DNA of 64,000 nt, from positions 1-64,000 of the forward strand of contig NZ_JNWV01000038.1 in assembly GCF_000716535.1 (NCBI RefSeq), in the 5' to 3' direction. Positions within the stretch are counted from its first letter, which is position 1. Every line of letters begins with the position of its first letter. The notes below the pieces were generated by a model. The model was not told the DNA's origin and did not search any database. It saw only the letters and a program-made list of their open reading frames with translations. Position numbers and translations under genes: made by a program. Below, piece by piece: positions 1 through 8,915 of this stretch. This DNA comes from Streptomyces flaveolus. Lineage in GTDB: Bacteria; Actinomycetota; Actinomycetes; Streptomycetales; Streptomycetaceae.

Positions 1-1097
1 GTGGGGGAGAGGGTGGCGGCCAGCACCGCGCGGACCTCGAAGGCGGGACGTCCGCCGTGCTGGAGGTAGGCGTGCAGGATGTCGGGGGTGTTGGCGAAGA
101 AGTTCGGCCGCATCCAGGCCGCCGCCTCACCCGACAGCTCCGTCAGGTACTCGGTCAGCTCCTGCTTGGTGTTGCGCCAGGTGAAGTACGTGTACGACTG
201 CTGGAAACCGATCTGCGCCAGCGTGTGCATCATCGCCGGGCGGGTGAACGCCTCCGCCAGGAAGATCACGTCCGGGTCTCGCTTCGCCGACGAAGAAGTC
301 GAAGTCCTCCAGGGTGCCCAGGTCCGGGTGCACGGCGTCGTGGCCGCCCTCCGGCGACCCGATGGCCCAGGGCACGCCGACGTCGTCCGGGCCCGCGGTG
401 AGCGTGTTGTTGCGGCCCTTGCGGAACGTGGTGCCGATCGGGTGGATGGGCGGCAGGTAGACGACGTCGAAGCCCATGTCCGCGATCGGCTTCAGCCGGC
501 GCGCGGCCGTGCGGAACGTGCCGTGCGGCTCCTCGGCGGTCCCCTCCGAGCGGGGGAAGAACTCGTACCACGACCCGAACAGGGCCCGTTCGCGCTCCAC
601 CAGCAACGGCATCGGATCGCCGGGATCTTGATCCGGGCGTGGTGCCGCCAGGTGGCGAGCGGGTCCGACCAGGCCTCCACCGTGTAGGTCCAGTGGCCGG
701 GTTCGCCCGCGGTGACGGTGGCGCCCCAGCGGTCGGTGCCCGGGGCGAGTTCCCGCATCGGCGTCCAGGGGCCGGGCCGGCCCGCCGGGTCCCGCAGCAC
801 CACGTTCGCCGCGACGGCGTCGTGGCCCTCCCGGAACACGGTGGCCGACACCTCGAAGGACTCCCCGGTCACGGCCTTGGCGGGCCGGCGACCGCGCTGG
901 ACCACGGGACGTACGTCGAGGACGGGGATACGGCCCACGGTGGTGGCCGCGTCCGGGGAGGACCGTTCCCCGGCGGTGGCTGACGACGGACCGGCCGCGC
1001 CGGCCGGCGTCGCGCCTTTCCTGCCCGTCGTCTTCTTTCCTGCTGCCTTGGCCTTGCTGCTTGTCGGGGGTGCTGACGAGTGGTGCGTGGCGGGCAT
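1..1097 (-). pseudogene. glgE: GlgE maltosyltransferase, 5' part, broken by two internal gaps
   Basis: GlgE uses maltose-1-phosphate to extend alpha-1,4-glucans. The ATG at 1097 has an AGGAG site about 6 bases upstream. The N-terminal domain reads cleanly for 160 codons to ARIKIPA (near 618), then the frame changes and resumes at [14 protein letters not shown], reads through [15 protein letters not shown] to DFDFFVGEA (near 281), then changes frame again and continues as [14 protein letters not shown] to the window edge. At both breaks family sequence is missing: part of the N-terminal/insert region, and the TIM-barrel stretch carrying the aspartate nucleophile. The acid/base glutamate (FLAEAF) remains. 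As written it cannot encode an active enzyme. Both breaks may be assembly errors. It lies divergent from glgP, a usual Streptomyces arrangement. The 3' part lies outside the window. Confidence 0.85.
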
Positions 1098-1425
1098 GAC
1101 CGCTCCTGTCCGCTTCAACGAGGGTGTGGGCGGATGGATATGGGGAGGTGGGTCCTGCGGAGGTGCTGTGGTGCTGCTGTGGGGTGCGTACCGGAGGAGC
1201 CTTCCCACCCGGTTCGGGTGGGCAATCCGGCACTTTGTTAACTACTGGCGCGTACGTCCACCCACAAGACCGGCCCCTTTTTCCGAGTGCCCGGTGACCG
1301 GGTCTTGACGCCCCCCGACACCCCCGGGTACGTCCCCACCGACCGCGCGGTAACCACTACCGTCGAAGACGACGACGAGACGTACAACGCCGTGCGTCTC
1401 ATCCCGCGACGCGTCGAGGTGGCAT
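1098..1425. promoter_or_regulatory. glgE-glgP divergent intergenic region
   Basis: This 328-base stretch separates two divergent genes and should carry both promoters. It holds a perfect hairpin at 1204-1222 (arms CCCACCCG and CGGGTGGG, 3-base loop) in what would be the glgE leader, and a palindrome CCCGGTGACCGGG at 1290-1302. TTGACG at 1305-1310 is a possible -35 for glgP, but no convincing -10 follows. No coding potential seen. Confidence 0.5.
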
Positions 1426-4044
1426 GTGAAGGCGATCCGTCGGTTCACCGTCCGTCCCGTTCTCCCCGACCCCCTCCGGCCCCTGAGCGACCTGGCGCGC
1501 AACCTGCGCTGGTCCTGGCACGCCGAAACGCGCGACCTGTTCCAGTCCGTCTGTCCCGAGGGCTGGGCCGGCGCCGGCGGAGACCCGGTGCGGCTGCTGG
1601 GCAGCGTCCCGCCGGCCCGGCTGGCCGAGCTGGCCGGGGACCGGCGGTTCCTGCGCCGCCTCACCGCCGCCGCCGACGACCTCGACGATTATCTGACCGG
1701 CGACCGCTGGTACCAGGAACAGGCCGACGGCCTGCCCGCCGCCGTCGCCTACTTCTCGCCCGAGTTCGGCATCACGGCCGCGCTCCCGCAGTACTCCGGC
1801 GGCCTCGGCATCCTCGCCGGCGACCACCTGAAGGCGGCCAGCGACCTCGGGGTGCCGCTGATCGGGGTGGGGCTGCTGTACCGGCACGGGTACTTCCGGC
1901 AGACCCTCTCCCGGGACGGCTGGCAGCAGGAGCACTACCCGGTGCTCGACCCCAACGAACTGCCCCTCACCCAGCTCAAGGAGGCCGACGGCACCCCCGC
2001 GCAGGTCTCCCTCGCGCTGCCCGGCGGCAAGGCGCTGCGCGCCCGGGTCTGGCTGGCCCAGGTGGGCCGGGTGCCGCTGCTGCTGCTCGACTCGGACGTG
2101 GAGGAGAACGAACTCGGCGAACGCGGGGTGACCGACCGGCTCTACGGCGGCGGCAGCGAGCACCGGCTGCTCCAGGAGATGCTGCTCGGCATAGGAGGTG
2201 TGCGGGCCGTACGGACGTACTGCCGGCTCACCGGGCACCCGGAGCCGGAGGTGTTCCACACCAACGAGGGGCACGCGGGCTTCCTCGGCCTGGAGCGGAT
2301 CGCCGAACTGTGCGCCGACGGGCTGGACTTCGACTCGGCGCTGGAAGCCGTGCGGGGCGGGACGGTGTTCACCACGCACACCCCGGTGCCGGCCGGCATC
2401 GACCGCTTCGACCGGGAGCTGGTGGGCCGGCACTTCGGCCCCGACGCCGAGCTGCCCGGCATCGACGTGCAGCGCGTCCTGGCGCTGGGCATGGAGACCT
2501 ACCCGGGCGGCGAGCCGAACCTGTTCAACATGGCGGTGATGGGGCTGCGGCTGGCCCAGCGGGCCAACGGGGTGTCGCTGCTGCACGGGCAGGTCAGCCG
2601 GAACATGTTCGCCGGACTGTGGCCGGGATTCGACGCCGAGGAGGTGCCGATCACCTCCGTGACCAACGGGGTGCACGCGCCGACCTGGGTGGCGCCGGAG
2701 GTGCTGCGGCTCGGCGTCCGGCAGATCGGCGCCCAGCGGGCCGAGGACGCGCTGAGCGTCGGCCGCTCCGAGCGCTGGGACGCGGTCGCGGACATCCCGG
2801 ACCAGGAGATCTTCGAGTTGCGCCGCACCCTGCGCGAGCAGCTGGTGCTGGAGGTACGGGAGCGGCTGCGGGCGTCCTGGCGGCAACGCGGCGCGGGGGA
2901 CGCGGAGTTGGGCTGGATCGACGGGGTGCTGGACCCGGACGTCCTGACGATCGGCTTCGCGCGCCGCGTCCCGTCGTACAAACGCCTGACGCTGATGCTC
3001 CGCGACCGCGACCGCCTGATGGAGCTGCTGCTGCACCCGGAGCGCCCGGTCCAGATCGTGGTCGCGGGCAAGGCGCACCCGGCGGACGACGGCGGCAAGC
3101 GCCTGGTGCAGGAACTGGTCCGTTTCGCCGACGACCCGCGGGTCCGCCACCGGATCGTCTTCCTGCCCGACTACGGCATGGCGATGGCGCAGAAGCTCTA
3201 CCCGGGCTGTGACATCTGGCTGAACAACCCGCTGCGGCCGCTGGAGGCCTGCGGCACCTCGGGCATGAAGGCGGCGCTGAACGGCTGCCTCAACCTCTCG
3301 GTCCTGGACGGCTGGTGGGACGAGTGGTTCCAGCCGCACTTCGGCTGGGCGATCCCGACCGCGGACGGCGCCGGCACCGACCCCGACCGGCGGGACGACA
3401 TCGAGGCGGCCGCTCTGTACGACCTGCTGGAGCAGCGGATCACCCCGCGCTTCTACGAGCGCGGGCGGGGCGGGCTGCCCGACCGCTGGATCGAGATGGT
3501 CCGCCAGACCCTGTCCCAGCTCGGCCCGAAGGTGCTGGCCGGCCGCATGGTCCGGGAGTACGTCGACCGGCTCTACGCCCCCGCCGCGCGGGCGCACCGC
3601 GCGCTGACCCCGGACACCGCCCGGGACCTCGCCGAGTGGAAGGCGCGGGTGCGGGCCGCCTGGTCCGCGGTGAGCGTCGACCACGTCGAGACGACGGCGA
3701 CGACGGCCACGGCGGAACTGGGCGGCACCGTGGGCCTGCGGGTGCGGGTCGGCCTCGGCGAACTGGGCCCGGACGACGTGGAGGTGCAGGCGGTGTCCGG
3801 GCGGGTGGACGAGGAGGACCGCATCACCGACGCTACGGTGGTCCCTCTGAAGCCGGCCGGCACCCCCGACCTGGAGGGCCGCCTCCTCTACGAGGGCCCC
3901 CTCTCCCTGGACCGCACCGGCCCCTACGGCTACACGATCCGCATCCTCCCCACCCACCCCCTCCTGTCCTCCGCCGCGGAACTGGGCCTGGTGACGGTGC
4001 CGTCACAGGAGGTGGGGGAGGGGGCGGGGATGGTGTTGCGGTGA
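1426..4044 (+). CDS. glgP: Alpha-glucan phosphorylase (GT35)
   Basis: An 872-residue glycogen/maltodextrin phosphorylase that releases glucose-1-phosphate from alpha-1,4-glucan ends in the cytoplasm. It starts at GTG 1426 (MKAIRRFTV). An N-terminal DUF3417-type domain (LSDLARNLRWSWHAET) typical of the long actinobacterial form is followed by the phosphorylase fold: AYFSPEFGI, SGGLGILAGDHLKAASD, FHTNEGHAGFL, and the pyridoxal-phosphate lysine region EACGTSGMKAALNG near residue 610. The C-terminal 150 residues form a beta-rich extension. Length is normal for the family. It sits next to glgE, linking glycogen breakdown with the maltose-1-phosphate route of alpha-glucan metabolism. Confidence 0.95.
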   Translation: MKAIRRFTVRPVLPDPLRPLSDLARNLRWSWHAETRDLFQSVCPEGWAGAGGDPVRLLGSVPPARLAELAGDRRFLRRLTAAADDLDDYLTGDRWYQEQADGLPAAVAYFSPEFGITAALPQYSGGLGILAGDHLKAASDLGVPLIGVGLLYRHGYFRQTLSRDGWQQEHYPVLDPNELPLTQLKEADGTPAQVSLALPGGKALRARVWLAQVGRVPLLLLDSDVEENELGERGVTDRLYGGGSEHRLLQEMLLGIGGVRAVRTYCRLTGHPEPEVFHTNEGHAGFLGLERIAELCADGLDFDSALEAVRGGTVFTTHTPVPAGIDRFDRELVGRHFGPDAELPGIDVQRVLALGMETYPGGEPNLFNMAVMGLRLAQRANGVSLLHGQVSRNMFAGLWPGFDAEEVPITSVTNGVHAPTWVAPEVLRLGVRQIGAQRAEDALSVGRSERWDAVADIPDQEIFELRRTLREQLVLEVRERLRASWRQRGAGDAELGWIDGVLDPDVLTIGFARRVPSYKRLTLMLRDRDRLMELLLHPERPVQIVVAGKAHPADDGGKRLVQELVRFADDPRVRHRIVFLPDYGMAMAQKLYPGCDIWLNNPLRPLEACGTSGMKAALNGCLNLSVLDGWWDEWFQPHFGWAIPTADGAGTDPDRRDDIEAAALYDLLEQRITPRFYERGRGGLPDRWIEMVRQTLSQLGPKVLAGRMVREYVDRLYAPAARAHRALTPDTARDLAEWKARVRAAWSAVSVDHVETTATTATAELGGTVGLRVRVGLGELGPDDVEVQAVSGRVDEEDRITDATVVPLKPAGTPDLEGRLLYEGPLSLDRTGPYGYTIRILPTHPLLSSAAELGLVTVPSQEVGEGAGMVLR

Positions 4045-4067
4045 CGTGAGGGGCGGGGCCGGTGCGG

Positions 4068-4589
4068 TCACGCCTCGGGCAGGTCCCCGCAGAGCCTCTT
4101 CAGTACCGACCCGCATCGCCGTGCGTACGCCTGCTGCAATCCCCGGGTCGCCGGGCCGCCCGCGCGGGCGTACCACTTGGCGGCCTTGCTGAAGGCCGCC
4201 ACCGTCAGCCAGACCGTGCCGTCGCCGGTGCGGTCGACGAGGAAGGCCTCCTCGCCGCATTCGGGGTGGCCTTCGAGGGTGCCGTAGGCCCAGCCGGCCC
4301 GGCGGTGCTCCTCGGCCGTCCATATGATGCGGCAGGGGGCCTTGATGACGCCGGCCAGGGTGACGGTGACGTCGACGCCGGGGGCGGCGCGGTCGGCGGC
4401 GGCGTCGATGCCGACGCCCAGCGCGCGGTGCATCTCCCAGGTCAGGACCGCCTCGGCGGCTCGCCGGAACACCTCCTGGCCCTCGCCGAGACGGGTGCGG
4501 ACCAGCATGGGGTGGAAGCCGGGCGGGCAGACGGTGAGGTCGTCGCGGGTCGCACCGACCGGCTCGTAGGTGAAGGGCGCCGAGGACAT
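4068..4589 (-). CDS. DUF1990 family protein
   Basis: A 173-residue soluble protein from ATG 4589 (MSSAPFTYEPVGAT). The opening FTYEPVGATR, the central WEMHRALGVGIDAA and the late FSKAAKWYARAGGPATRGLQ motifs are those of the DUF1990 (YndJ-C/SRPBCC-like) family common in actinomycetes. No biochemical function is established. It ends 23 bases from glgP in convergent orientation and is followed by an independent protease unit, so it is probably monocistronic. Confidence 0.85.
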   Translation of the reverse strand: MSSAPFTYEPVGATRDDLTVCPPGFHPMLVRTRLGEGQEVFRRAAEAVLTWEMHRALGVGIDAAADRAAPGVDVTVTLAGVIKAPCRIIWTAEEHRRAGWAYGTLEGHPECGEEAFLVDRTGDGTVWLTVAAFSKAAKWYARAGGPATRGLQQAYARRCGSVLKRLCGDLPEA

Positions 4590-4603
4590 GGGTCACAAGG
4601 GTA

Positions 4604-4641
4604 GGGCGGCACCCGGAAGGACCTCTTCCCGGGTGCCGCCC
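4604..4641 (-). terminator. Rho-independent-type hairpin after the M4 protease
   Basis: A perfect 13-bp stem (GGGCGGCACCCGG at 4604-4616 with CCGGGTGCCGCCC at 4629-4641) with a 12-base loop lies just past the stop of the protease ending at 4661. There is no clear U-tract, as is usual for Streptomyces terminators. Confidence 0.8.
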
Positions 4642-4660
4642 CCTCACGAGCCGGCGCGGA

Positions 4661-6301
4661 CTAGCTGACGTTGACCGCCGTCCAGGCCGCCGCGACCGCC
4701 TTGTACTCGGTGCTGGTGGAGCCGTACAGCGCGGACGCCGCGTTCAGGGTCGCCGTGCGGGCGGCCTTGTAGTTGGTCGTCGACGTCATGTACGTGGTCA
4801 GCGCCTTGTACCAGATCTGCAGCGCCTTGGCGCGGCCGATGCCGGTGACCGCGGCTCCGTTGTAGGTCGGCGAGTTGTAGGTCACGCCGTTGATCGTCTT
4901 CGTACCGCTGCCCTCGCTGAGCAGGTAGAAGAAGTGGTTCGCGACGCCGGACGAGTAGTGCACGTCCTTGCCGCCGACGGACGAGGACCAGTAGTCGGCC
5001 GAGCCGCCGTCCTTGCTGGGCTTGTCCATGTAGCGCAGCGGGGTGCCGTCGCCGTTGATGTTGATCTTCTCGCCGATGAGGTAGTCACCGACGTCGGACG
5101 AGTTGTTCGCGAAGAACTCCACGCCCGTGCCGAAGATGTCGCTGGTGGCCTCGTTCAGGCCGCCGGACTCCCCGCTGTAGTTCAGGCCGGCGGTGTTGGA
5201 GGTGACACCGTGGCTCATCTCGTGACCGGCGACGTCGAGCGAGGTCAGCGGGTGGGTGTTGCCGCTGCCGTCGCCGTAGGTCATGCAGAAGCAGCTGTCG
5301 TCCCAGAACGCGTTCACGTAGGAGTTGCCGTAGTGCACGCGGGAGTAGGCGGCCTTGCCGTCGTTCTTGATGCCGCTGCGGCCGAAGGTGGACTTGTAGA
5401 AGTCCCAGGTCACCTGTGCGCCGTAGGCGGCGTCGGCGGCGGCCGTCTGGTCCGTGGACGAGCTGGAGGCGGTGCCGGTGCCCCACACGTCGTCGGCGTC
5501 GGTGAACAGCGTGCCGGTGCCGGAGGTCTTGTGCGCGAGGTTGTACGTCTTGTGGCCGCCGCGCGTGGTGTCGTACAGCTGGTAGGTCGAGCCCGACAGG
5601 GTCGTGTTGAGGGTGACCGTGCCGGAGTACAGGCTCTTGCCGGTGCCGGTCTCGATGCCCTGGTACTCGTAGAGCTTCTTGCCGGTGGCCGCGTCGGTGA
5701 TGACGTGCAGCTGGTTCGGGGTGCCGTCGTCCTGGAGGCCGCCGACGACCGTCTCGTAGGCGAGGACGGGCTTGCCGGAGCCGGCCCAGATCACCTTGCG
5801 GGCGCCGTCCGCCGTGGTCTTGGCGGAGCCCAGCGTTCTGGCGGCGGACACCGCCTGCTTCTCGGCCTTGGCGGCGGTGATCTGCGGCTTGAGCGAGGCC
5901 ACCTTGATGGCCGACTTGGTCGCCTTGGTGACGCCCTCGGTCCTGCCGGACTCGGACGTGTGGACGATCAGGTCGCCGCCGAGCACCGGCAGGCCCGCGT
6001 AGGTGCGCTCGTAGCGGGTGTGAAGGGTGCCGTCGACGTCCTTGACGACGTCCTTGGCGACCAGCTTCTCCTGGGCGCCGAGGCCTATCTGCCGGGCGGT
6101 GCCGGCCGCGTCGGCCTGGGCCTGCTGGATCAGGGTGGTGCGCGCAGCGGCGGACAGCGCGGTCGGAGCGGCGGCGAGGGGCTTCGCCGTCGGCTGGGCG
6201 GTGGCACTGGTGGTCACACCGGTGGCGAGCAGGGCTCCGGCGGCGACAGCGGTGGCGATGGCCAGAGTGGTGCGCTTGTGACGCGCGTAGAGGGGGCTCA
6301 C
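4661..6301 (-). CDS. Secreted M4 (thermolysin-type) neutral metalloprotease
   Basis: A 546-residue prepro-protease. GTG 6301 is preceded by AAGGAG at ideal distance. The signal peptide (RHKRTTLAIATAVAAGALLA) is followed by an FTP/PepSY propeptide (residues about 70-215, ending near KLYEYQGIETG), then the M4 catalytic domain. The zinc motif HEMSH appears in VAGHEMSHGVTSNTAGLNY, the third ligand in GGLNEATSD, and the family-typical HYSSGVANHFFYLLSEG follows. The C-terminus ends right after the peptidase domain (AAWTAVNVS). It should digest extracellular protein. The neighbouring gene (6554-8602) is a close paralog with an extra C-terminal domain. Confidence 0.95.
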   Translation of the reverse strand: MSPLYARHKRTTLAIATAVAAGALLATGVTTSATAQPTAKPLAAAPTALSAAARTTLIQQAQADAAGTARQIGLGAQEKLVAKDVVKDVDGTLHTRYERTYAGLPVLGGDLIVHTSESGRTEGVTKATKSAIKVASLKPQITAAKAEKQAVSAARTLGSAKTTADGARKVIWAGSGKPVLAYETVVGGLQDDGTPNQLHVITDAATGKKLYEYQGIETGTGKSLYSGTVTLNTTLSGSTYQLYDTTRGGHKTYNLAHKTSGTGTLFTDADDVWGTGTASSSSTDQTAAADAAYGAQVTWDFYKSTFGRSGIKNDGKAAYSRVHYGNSYVNAFWDDSCFCMTYGDGSGNTHPLTSLDVAGHEMSHGVTSNTAGLNYSGESGGLNEATSDIFGTGVEFFANNSSDVGDYLIGEKININGDGTPLRYMDKPSKDGGSADYWSSSVGGKDVHYSSGVANHFFYLLSEGSGTKTINGVTYNSPTYNGAAVTGIGRAKALQIWYKALTTYMTSTTNYKAARTATLNAASALYGSTSTEYKAVAAAWTAVNVS

Positions 6302-6420
6302 AGAAGCTCCTTCTCGTGGGGGAGTCCGGGCAGCGTGGGGTTACTGGCCGGAGTGTGTGGCGTTGCGAAGTTGCTGTGCTGCTGCGGCGGGTGGAGAGAG
6401 AGTGACATCAAGGACGCGTA

Positions 6421-6440
6421 CATGTCAGGCCCCTGACGTG
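6421..6440. promoter_or_regulatory. Palindrome upstream of M4 protease, candidate operator
   Basis: GTCAGG-CC-CCTGAC (6424-6437) is a perfect 6-bp dyad with a 2-base centre, extended to nearly 20 bases at 6421-6440. It lies about 120 bases upstream of the protease start at 6301 in the otherwise non-coding 6302-6490 segment. Its position suits a transcription factor site, but no factor can be named. Confidence 0.45.
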
Positions 6441-6490
6441 ATGTTGGCCGAAAGGCAACTGTCCGAGAAACGTTTCAGGCAGATGAACCA

Positions 6491-6527
6491 GGCGCTGTCC
6501 GAGGGTGTTCGACCCCCGGACAGCGCC
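6491..6527 (-). terminator. Terminator hairpin between the two M4 proteases
   Basis: GGCGCTGTCCG (6491-6501) pairs perfectly with CGGACAGCGCC (6517-6527), and the inner bases AGGG/CCCC extend the stem. It lies 27 bases after the stop of the upstream paralog (6554), so the two protease genes are likely separate transcription units. Confidence 0.8.
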
Positions 6528-6553
6528 GTGATCCCGGGCCGCCGGCGTGCGGT

Positions 6554-8602
6554 TTACGGGAAGGTCAGCTTCCAGCCGTTGAGCGTTCCGGTGTCGTAGG
6601 TGGCCTGATCCTGCACCCGCAACTTCCAGGTCCCGTTGGCCGGTTCCGCCGAGGCGTTGACCGTGTACGTCTCGTTCACGTTGTCGGCGGAGTCCGAGGA
6701 GCTGAAGTTCTTCAGCCGGTAGGCGGTGCCCGACGGGCCGACGAGGTCGATCACCAGGTCACCGCGCCAGGTGTGGGTGATGTCGACGCTCACCTGGAGG
6801 TTGCTCGGCGCGTTCCCGCTGCGGCCGGAGACGGTGATGCCGGACGTGACGGCAGCGCCGTTGTCCGGCACCGACACCGGCGTGGTGCTCTCGTACGACG
6901 TACCGCCGCCGCCCCCGCCACCGGAGCGCGAGCCGACCCCGACGCCCGCCCAGGCGTCCTGCACCGCCTTGTACTCGGCGCTGGTCGTGCCGTACAGCTC
7001 GCCGGCCGCCGCGAGGGTGCCGGTGCGGGCGCCCGCGTAGTTGGTCGTGGACGTCCACTTGGTGGTCAGCGCCCGGTACCAGATCTGCAGCGCCTTGTCC
7101 CGGCCGATGCCGGTGACCGGAAGCCCGTCCGCCGTCGGCGAGTTGTAGCTGACGCCATTGATCACCTTGGCGCCGCTGCCCTCGCTGAGCAGGTAGAAGA
7201 AGTGGTTCGCCGGGCCGGACGAGTAGTGCACGTCGACCCCGCCGATGCCCGAGTACCAGCTGTCCTTGGACGCGCCGTCCTTGCTGGGCTTGTCCATGTA
7301 GCGCAGCGGGGTGCCGTTGCCGTTGATGTCGATCTTCTCGCCGATGAGGTAGTCGCCGGCATCGGACGAGTTGTTGGCGTAGAACTCCACGCCGGTGCCC
7401 ATGATGTCGCTGGTCGCCTCGTTCAGACCGCCGGACTCCCCGCTGTAGTTGAGGTCCGCGGTGTTGGAGGTGACGCCGTGACTCATCTCGTGGCCGGCGA
7501 CGTCGATCGCGGTCAGCGGCTTGGCGTTGCCGGAGCCGTCGCCGTAGGTCATGCAGAAGCAGCTGTCGTCCCAGAAGGCGTTCACGTAGGAGTTGCCGTA
7601 GTGCACGCGGGAGTAGGCTCCGACGCCGTCGTTCCTGATGCCGCTGCGGCCGAACGCGCTCTTGTAGAAGTCCCAGGTGACCGCCGCGCCGTAGTGGGCG
7701 TCCGCGCCCGCGGTGGCCGCGTTCGACGTGGTCCCGTTGCCCCAGGTGTCGCTGGTCTGCGAGAACAGGGTGCCGGTGCCGGAGGTGCCCCGGTTCAGGT
7801 TGTACGTCTTGTGGCCCCCGCGCGCGCCGTCGGTGAGCGTGTACGTCGAGCCCGACTGGGTCGTGGTCAGGGTGACCTGCCCGCTGTACTGGGTGTTGCC
7901 GATGCCGTTCTTGACGCCCTGGTACTCGAAGAGCTTCTTCCCGGTGGCCGCGTCGGTGATGACGTGCAGCTGGTTCGGGGTGCCGTCGTCCTGGAGGCCG
8001 CCGACGACCGTCTCGTAGGCCAGCACGGGCTTGCCGCTCGCCGCCCAGATCACCTTGCGGACGCTGTCCGCGGCGGACTTCGTCCCGCCGAGCGCCTTCG
8101 CCCGCTGGACGGCCTGCTGCTCGGCGGCGGCCTTCGACACGGCCGGGGTGAGACCGGCGACCTTCAGCGTGGCGTTGGTGGCCCGGATCACGTCCATGGT
8201 CTTGCCCGACCCGGCGGTGGTGACCACCAGGTCGCCGCCGAGCACCGGCAGGCCCCCGTACGTGCGCTCGTAGCGGGTGTGCAGCGTGCCGTCGGCGTCC
8301 TTGACGACGTCCTTGACGACCAGCTTCTCCTGGGTGCCCAGGCCGATCCGGCGGGCGGTGGCGGCCGTGCCGGCGTCGGCGTGGCGTATCAGCTCGGCGC
8401 GCTGCGCGGGCGTGAGCCCGACCGCCGCGTGGGCCGGGGTGACCTTGCCGGCCTGCGGCGTCGCCGGGGCCGCGGTGGCCGCGCCGGACTGGACGGCGGC
8501 GGCGATCAGGGCGGCGACGCCGGCGAGGGCGACGGTGGCGGTACGGCGGTGCGCGGTGGGGGTGTGGGAGGTGCGTCCGCGAGAGGAATTGCTTCTCAAC
8601 AC
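6554..8602 (-). CDS. Secreted M4 metalloprotease with C-terminal P (proprotein convertase) domain
   Basis: A paralog of the 4661-6301 protease, 682 residues from GTG 8602 (AAGGAG 3 bases upstream). The TTG at 8599 has better spacing (6 bases), so the start is uncertain by one codon. Order: signal peptide (VALAGVAALIAAAVQSGAATA), FTP/PepSY propeptide, M4 domain with HEMSH and GGLNEATSD, a glycine linker (SRSGGGGGGG), then a beta-sandwich P/homoB domain (residues about 575-682; SVDITHTWRGDLVIDLVGPS, GTLNGWKLTFP). P domains often aid folding or substrate binding in secreted peptidases. Long stretches are nearly identical in DNA to the neighbour, which points to tandem duplication. Confidence 0.93.
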   Translation of the reverse strand: MLRSNSSRGRTSHTPTAHRRTATVALAGVAALIAAAVQSGAATAAPATPQAGKVTPAHAAVGLTPAQRAELIRHADAGTAATARRIGLGTQEKLVVKDVVKDADGTLHTRYERTYGGLPVLGGDLVVTTAGSGKTMDVIRATNATLKVAGLTPAVSKAAAEQQAVQRAKALGGTKSAADSVRKVIWAASGKPVLAYETVVGGLQDDGTPNQLHVITDAATGKKLFEYQGVKNGIGNTQYSGQVTLTTTQSGSTYTLTDGARGGHKTYNLNRGTSGTGTLFSQTSDTWGNGTTSNAATAGADAHYGAAVTWDFYKSAFGRSGIRNDGVGAYSRVHYGNSYVNAFWDDSCFCMTYGDGSGNAKPLTAIDVAGHEMSHGVTSNTADLNYSGESGGLNEATSDIMGTGVEFYANNSSDAGDYLIGEKIDINGNGTPLRYMDKPSKDGASKDSWYSGIGGVDVHYSSGPANHFFYLLSEGSGAKVINGVSYNSPTADGLPVTGIGRDKALQIWYRALTTKWTSTTNYAGARTGTLAAAGELYGTTSAEYKAVQDAWAGVGVGSRSGGGGGGGTSYESTTPVSVPDNGAAVTSGITVSGRSGNAPSNLQVSVDITHTWRGDLVIDLVGPSGTAYRLKNFSSSDSADNVNETYTVNASAEPANGTWKLRVQDQATYDTGTLNGWKLTFP

Positions 8603-8915
8603 TGACTCCTTCTGCGTGACCGCGGGTCGCGCGGCCGGGGAGACCGGACGGTGGTTGGGGCGTCCGGGCAGAACAGGGCGTTGCGAAAGCCACGTGCAGG
8701 TGCGGAGCCGGCTCACACAGAAGCGCAGAAACTGTGGGGTTGCTGTGAGTCGGCCAGGGAAGAGTGGCAGGAGATCTCGCCACTTGTCAGGACCGCGTCA
8801 CCAACTTGGCCGGAAATGGTTCGTTGACCGGATGTTCATGTTCGGTATGCGGACCGTTGGTCGGGTGGAGCATCGCCCGGGACGGTGGTGGACCACCGGT
8901 CGGGGCGGTGCCGGA
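8603..8915. promoter_or_regulatory. Intergenic region upstream of the M4/P-domain protease
   Basis: This 313-base stretch holds the protease promoter (minus strand) and the tail region of the ABC pair. I see one dyad, AGTGGC (8763-8768) and GCCACT (8779-8784), with an off-centre GAGATCTC between, about 160 bases upstream of the protease start. No other gene or RNA is recognised. Confidence 0.4.

Noticed and set aside
1399..3957. 850-codon open frame opposite glgP
   Set aside because: Pure shadow of glgP codon bias; no domain or ribosome site.
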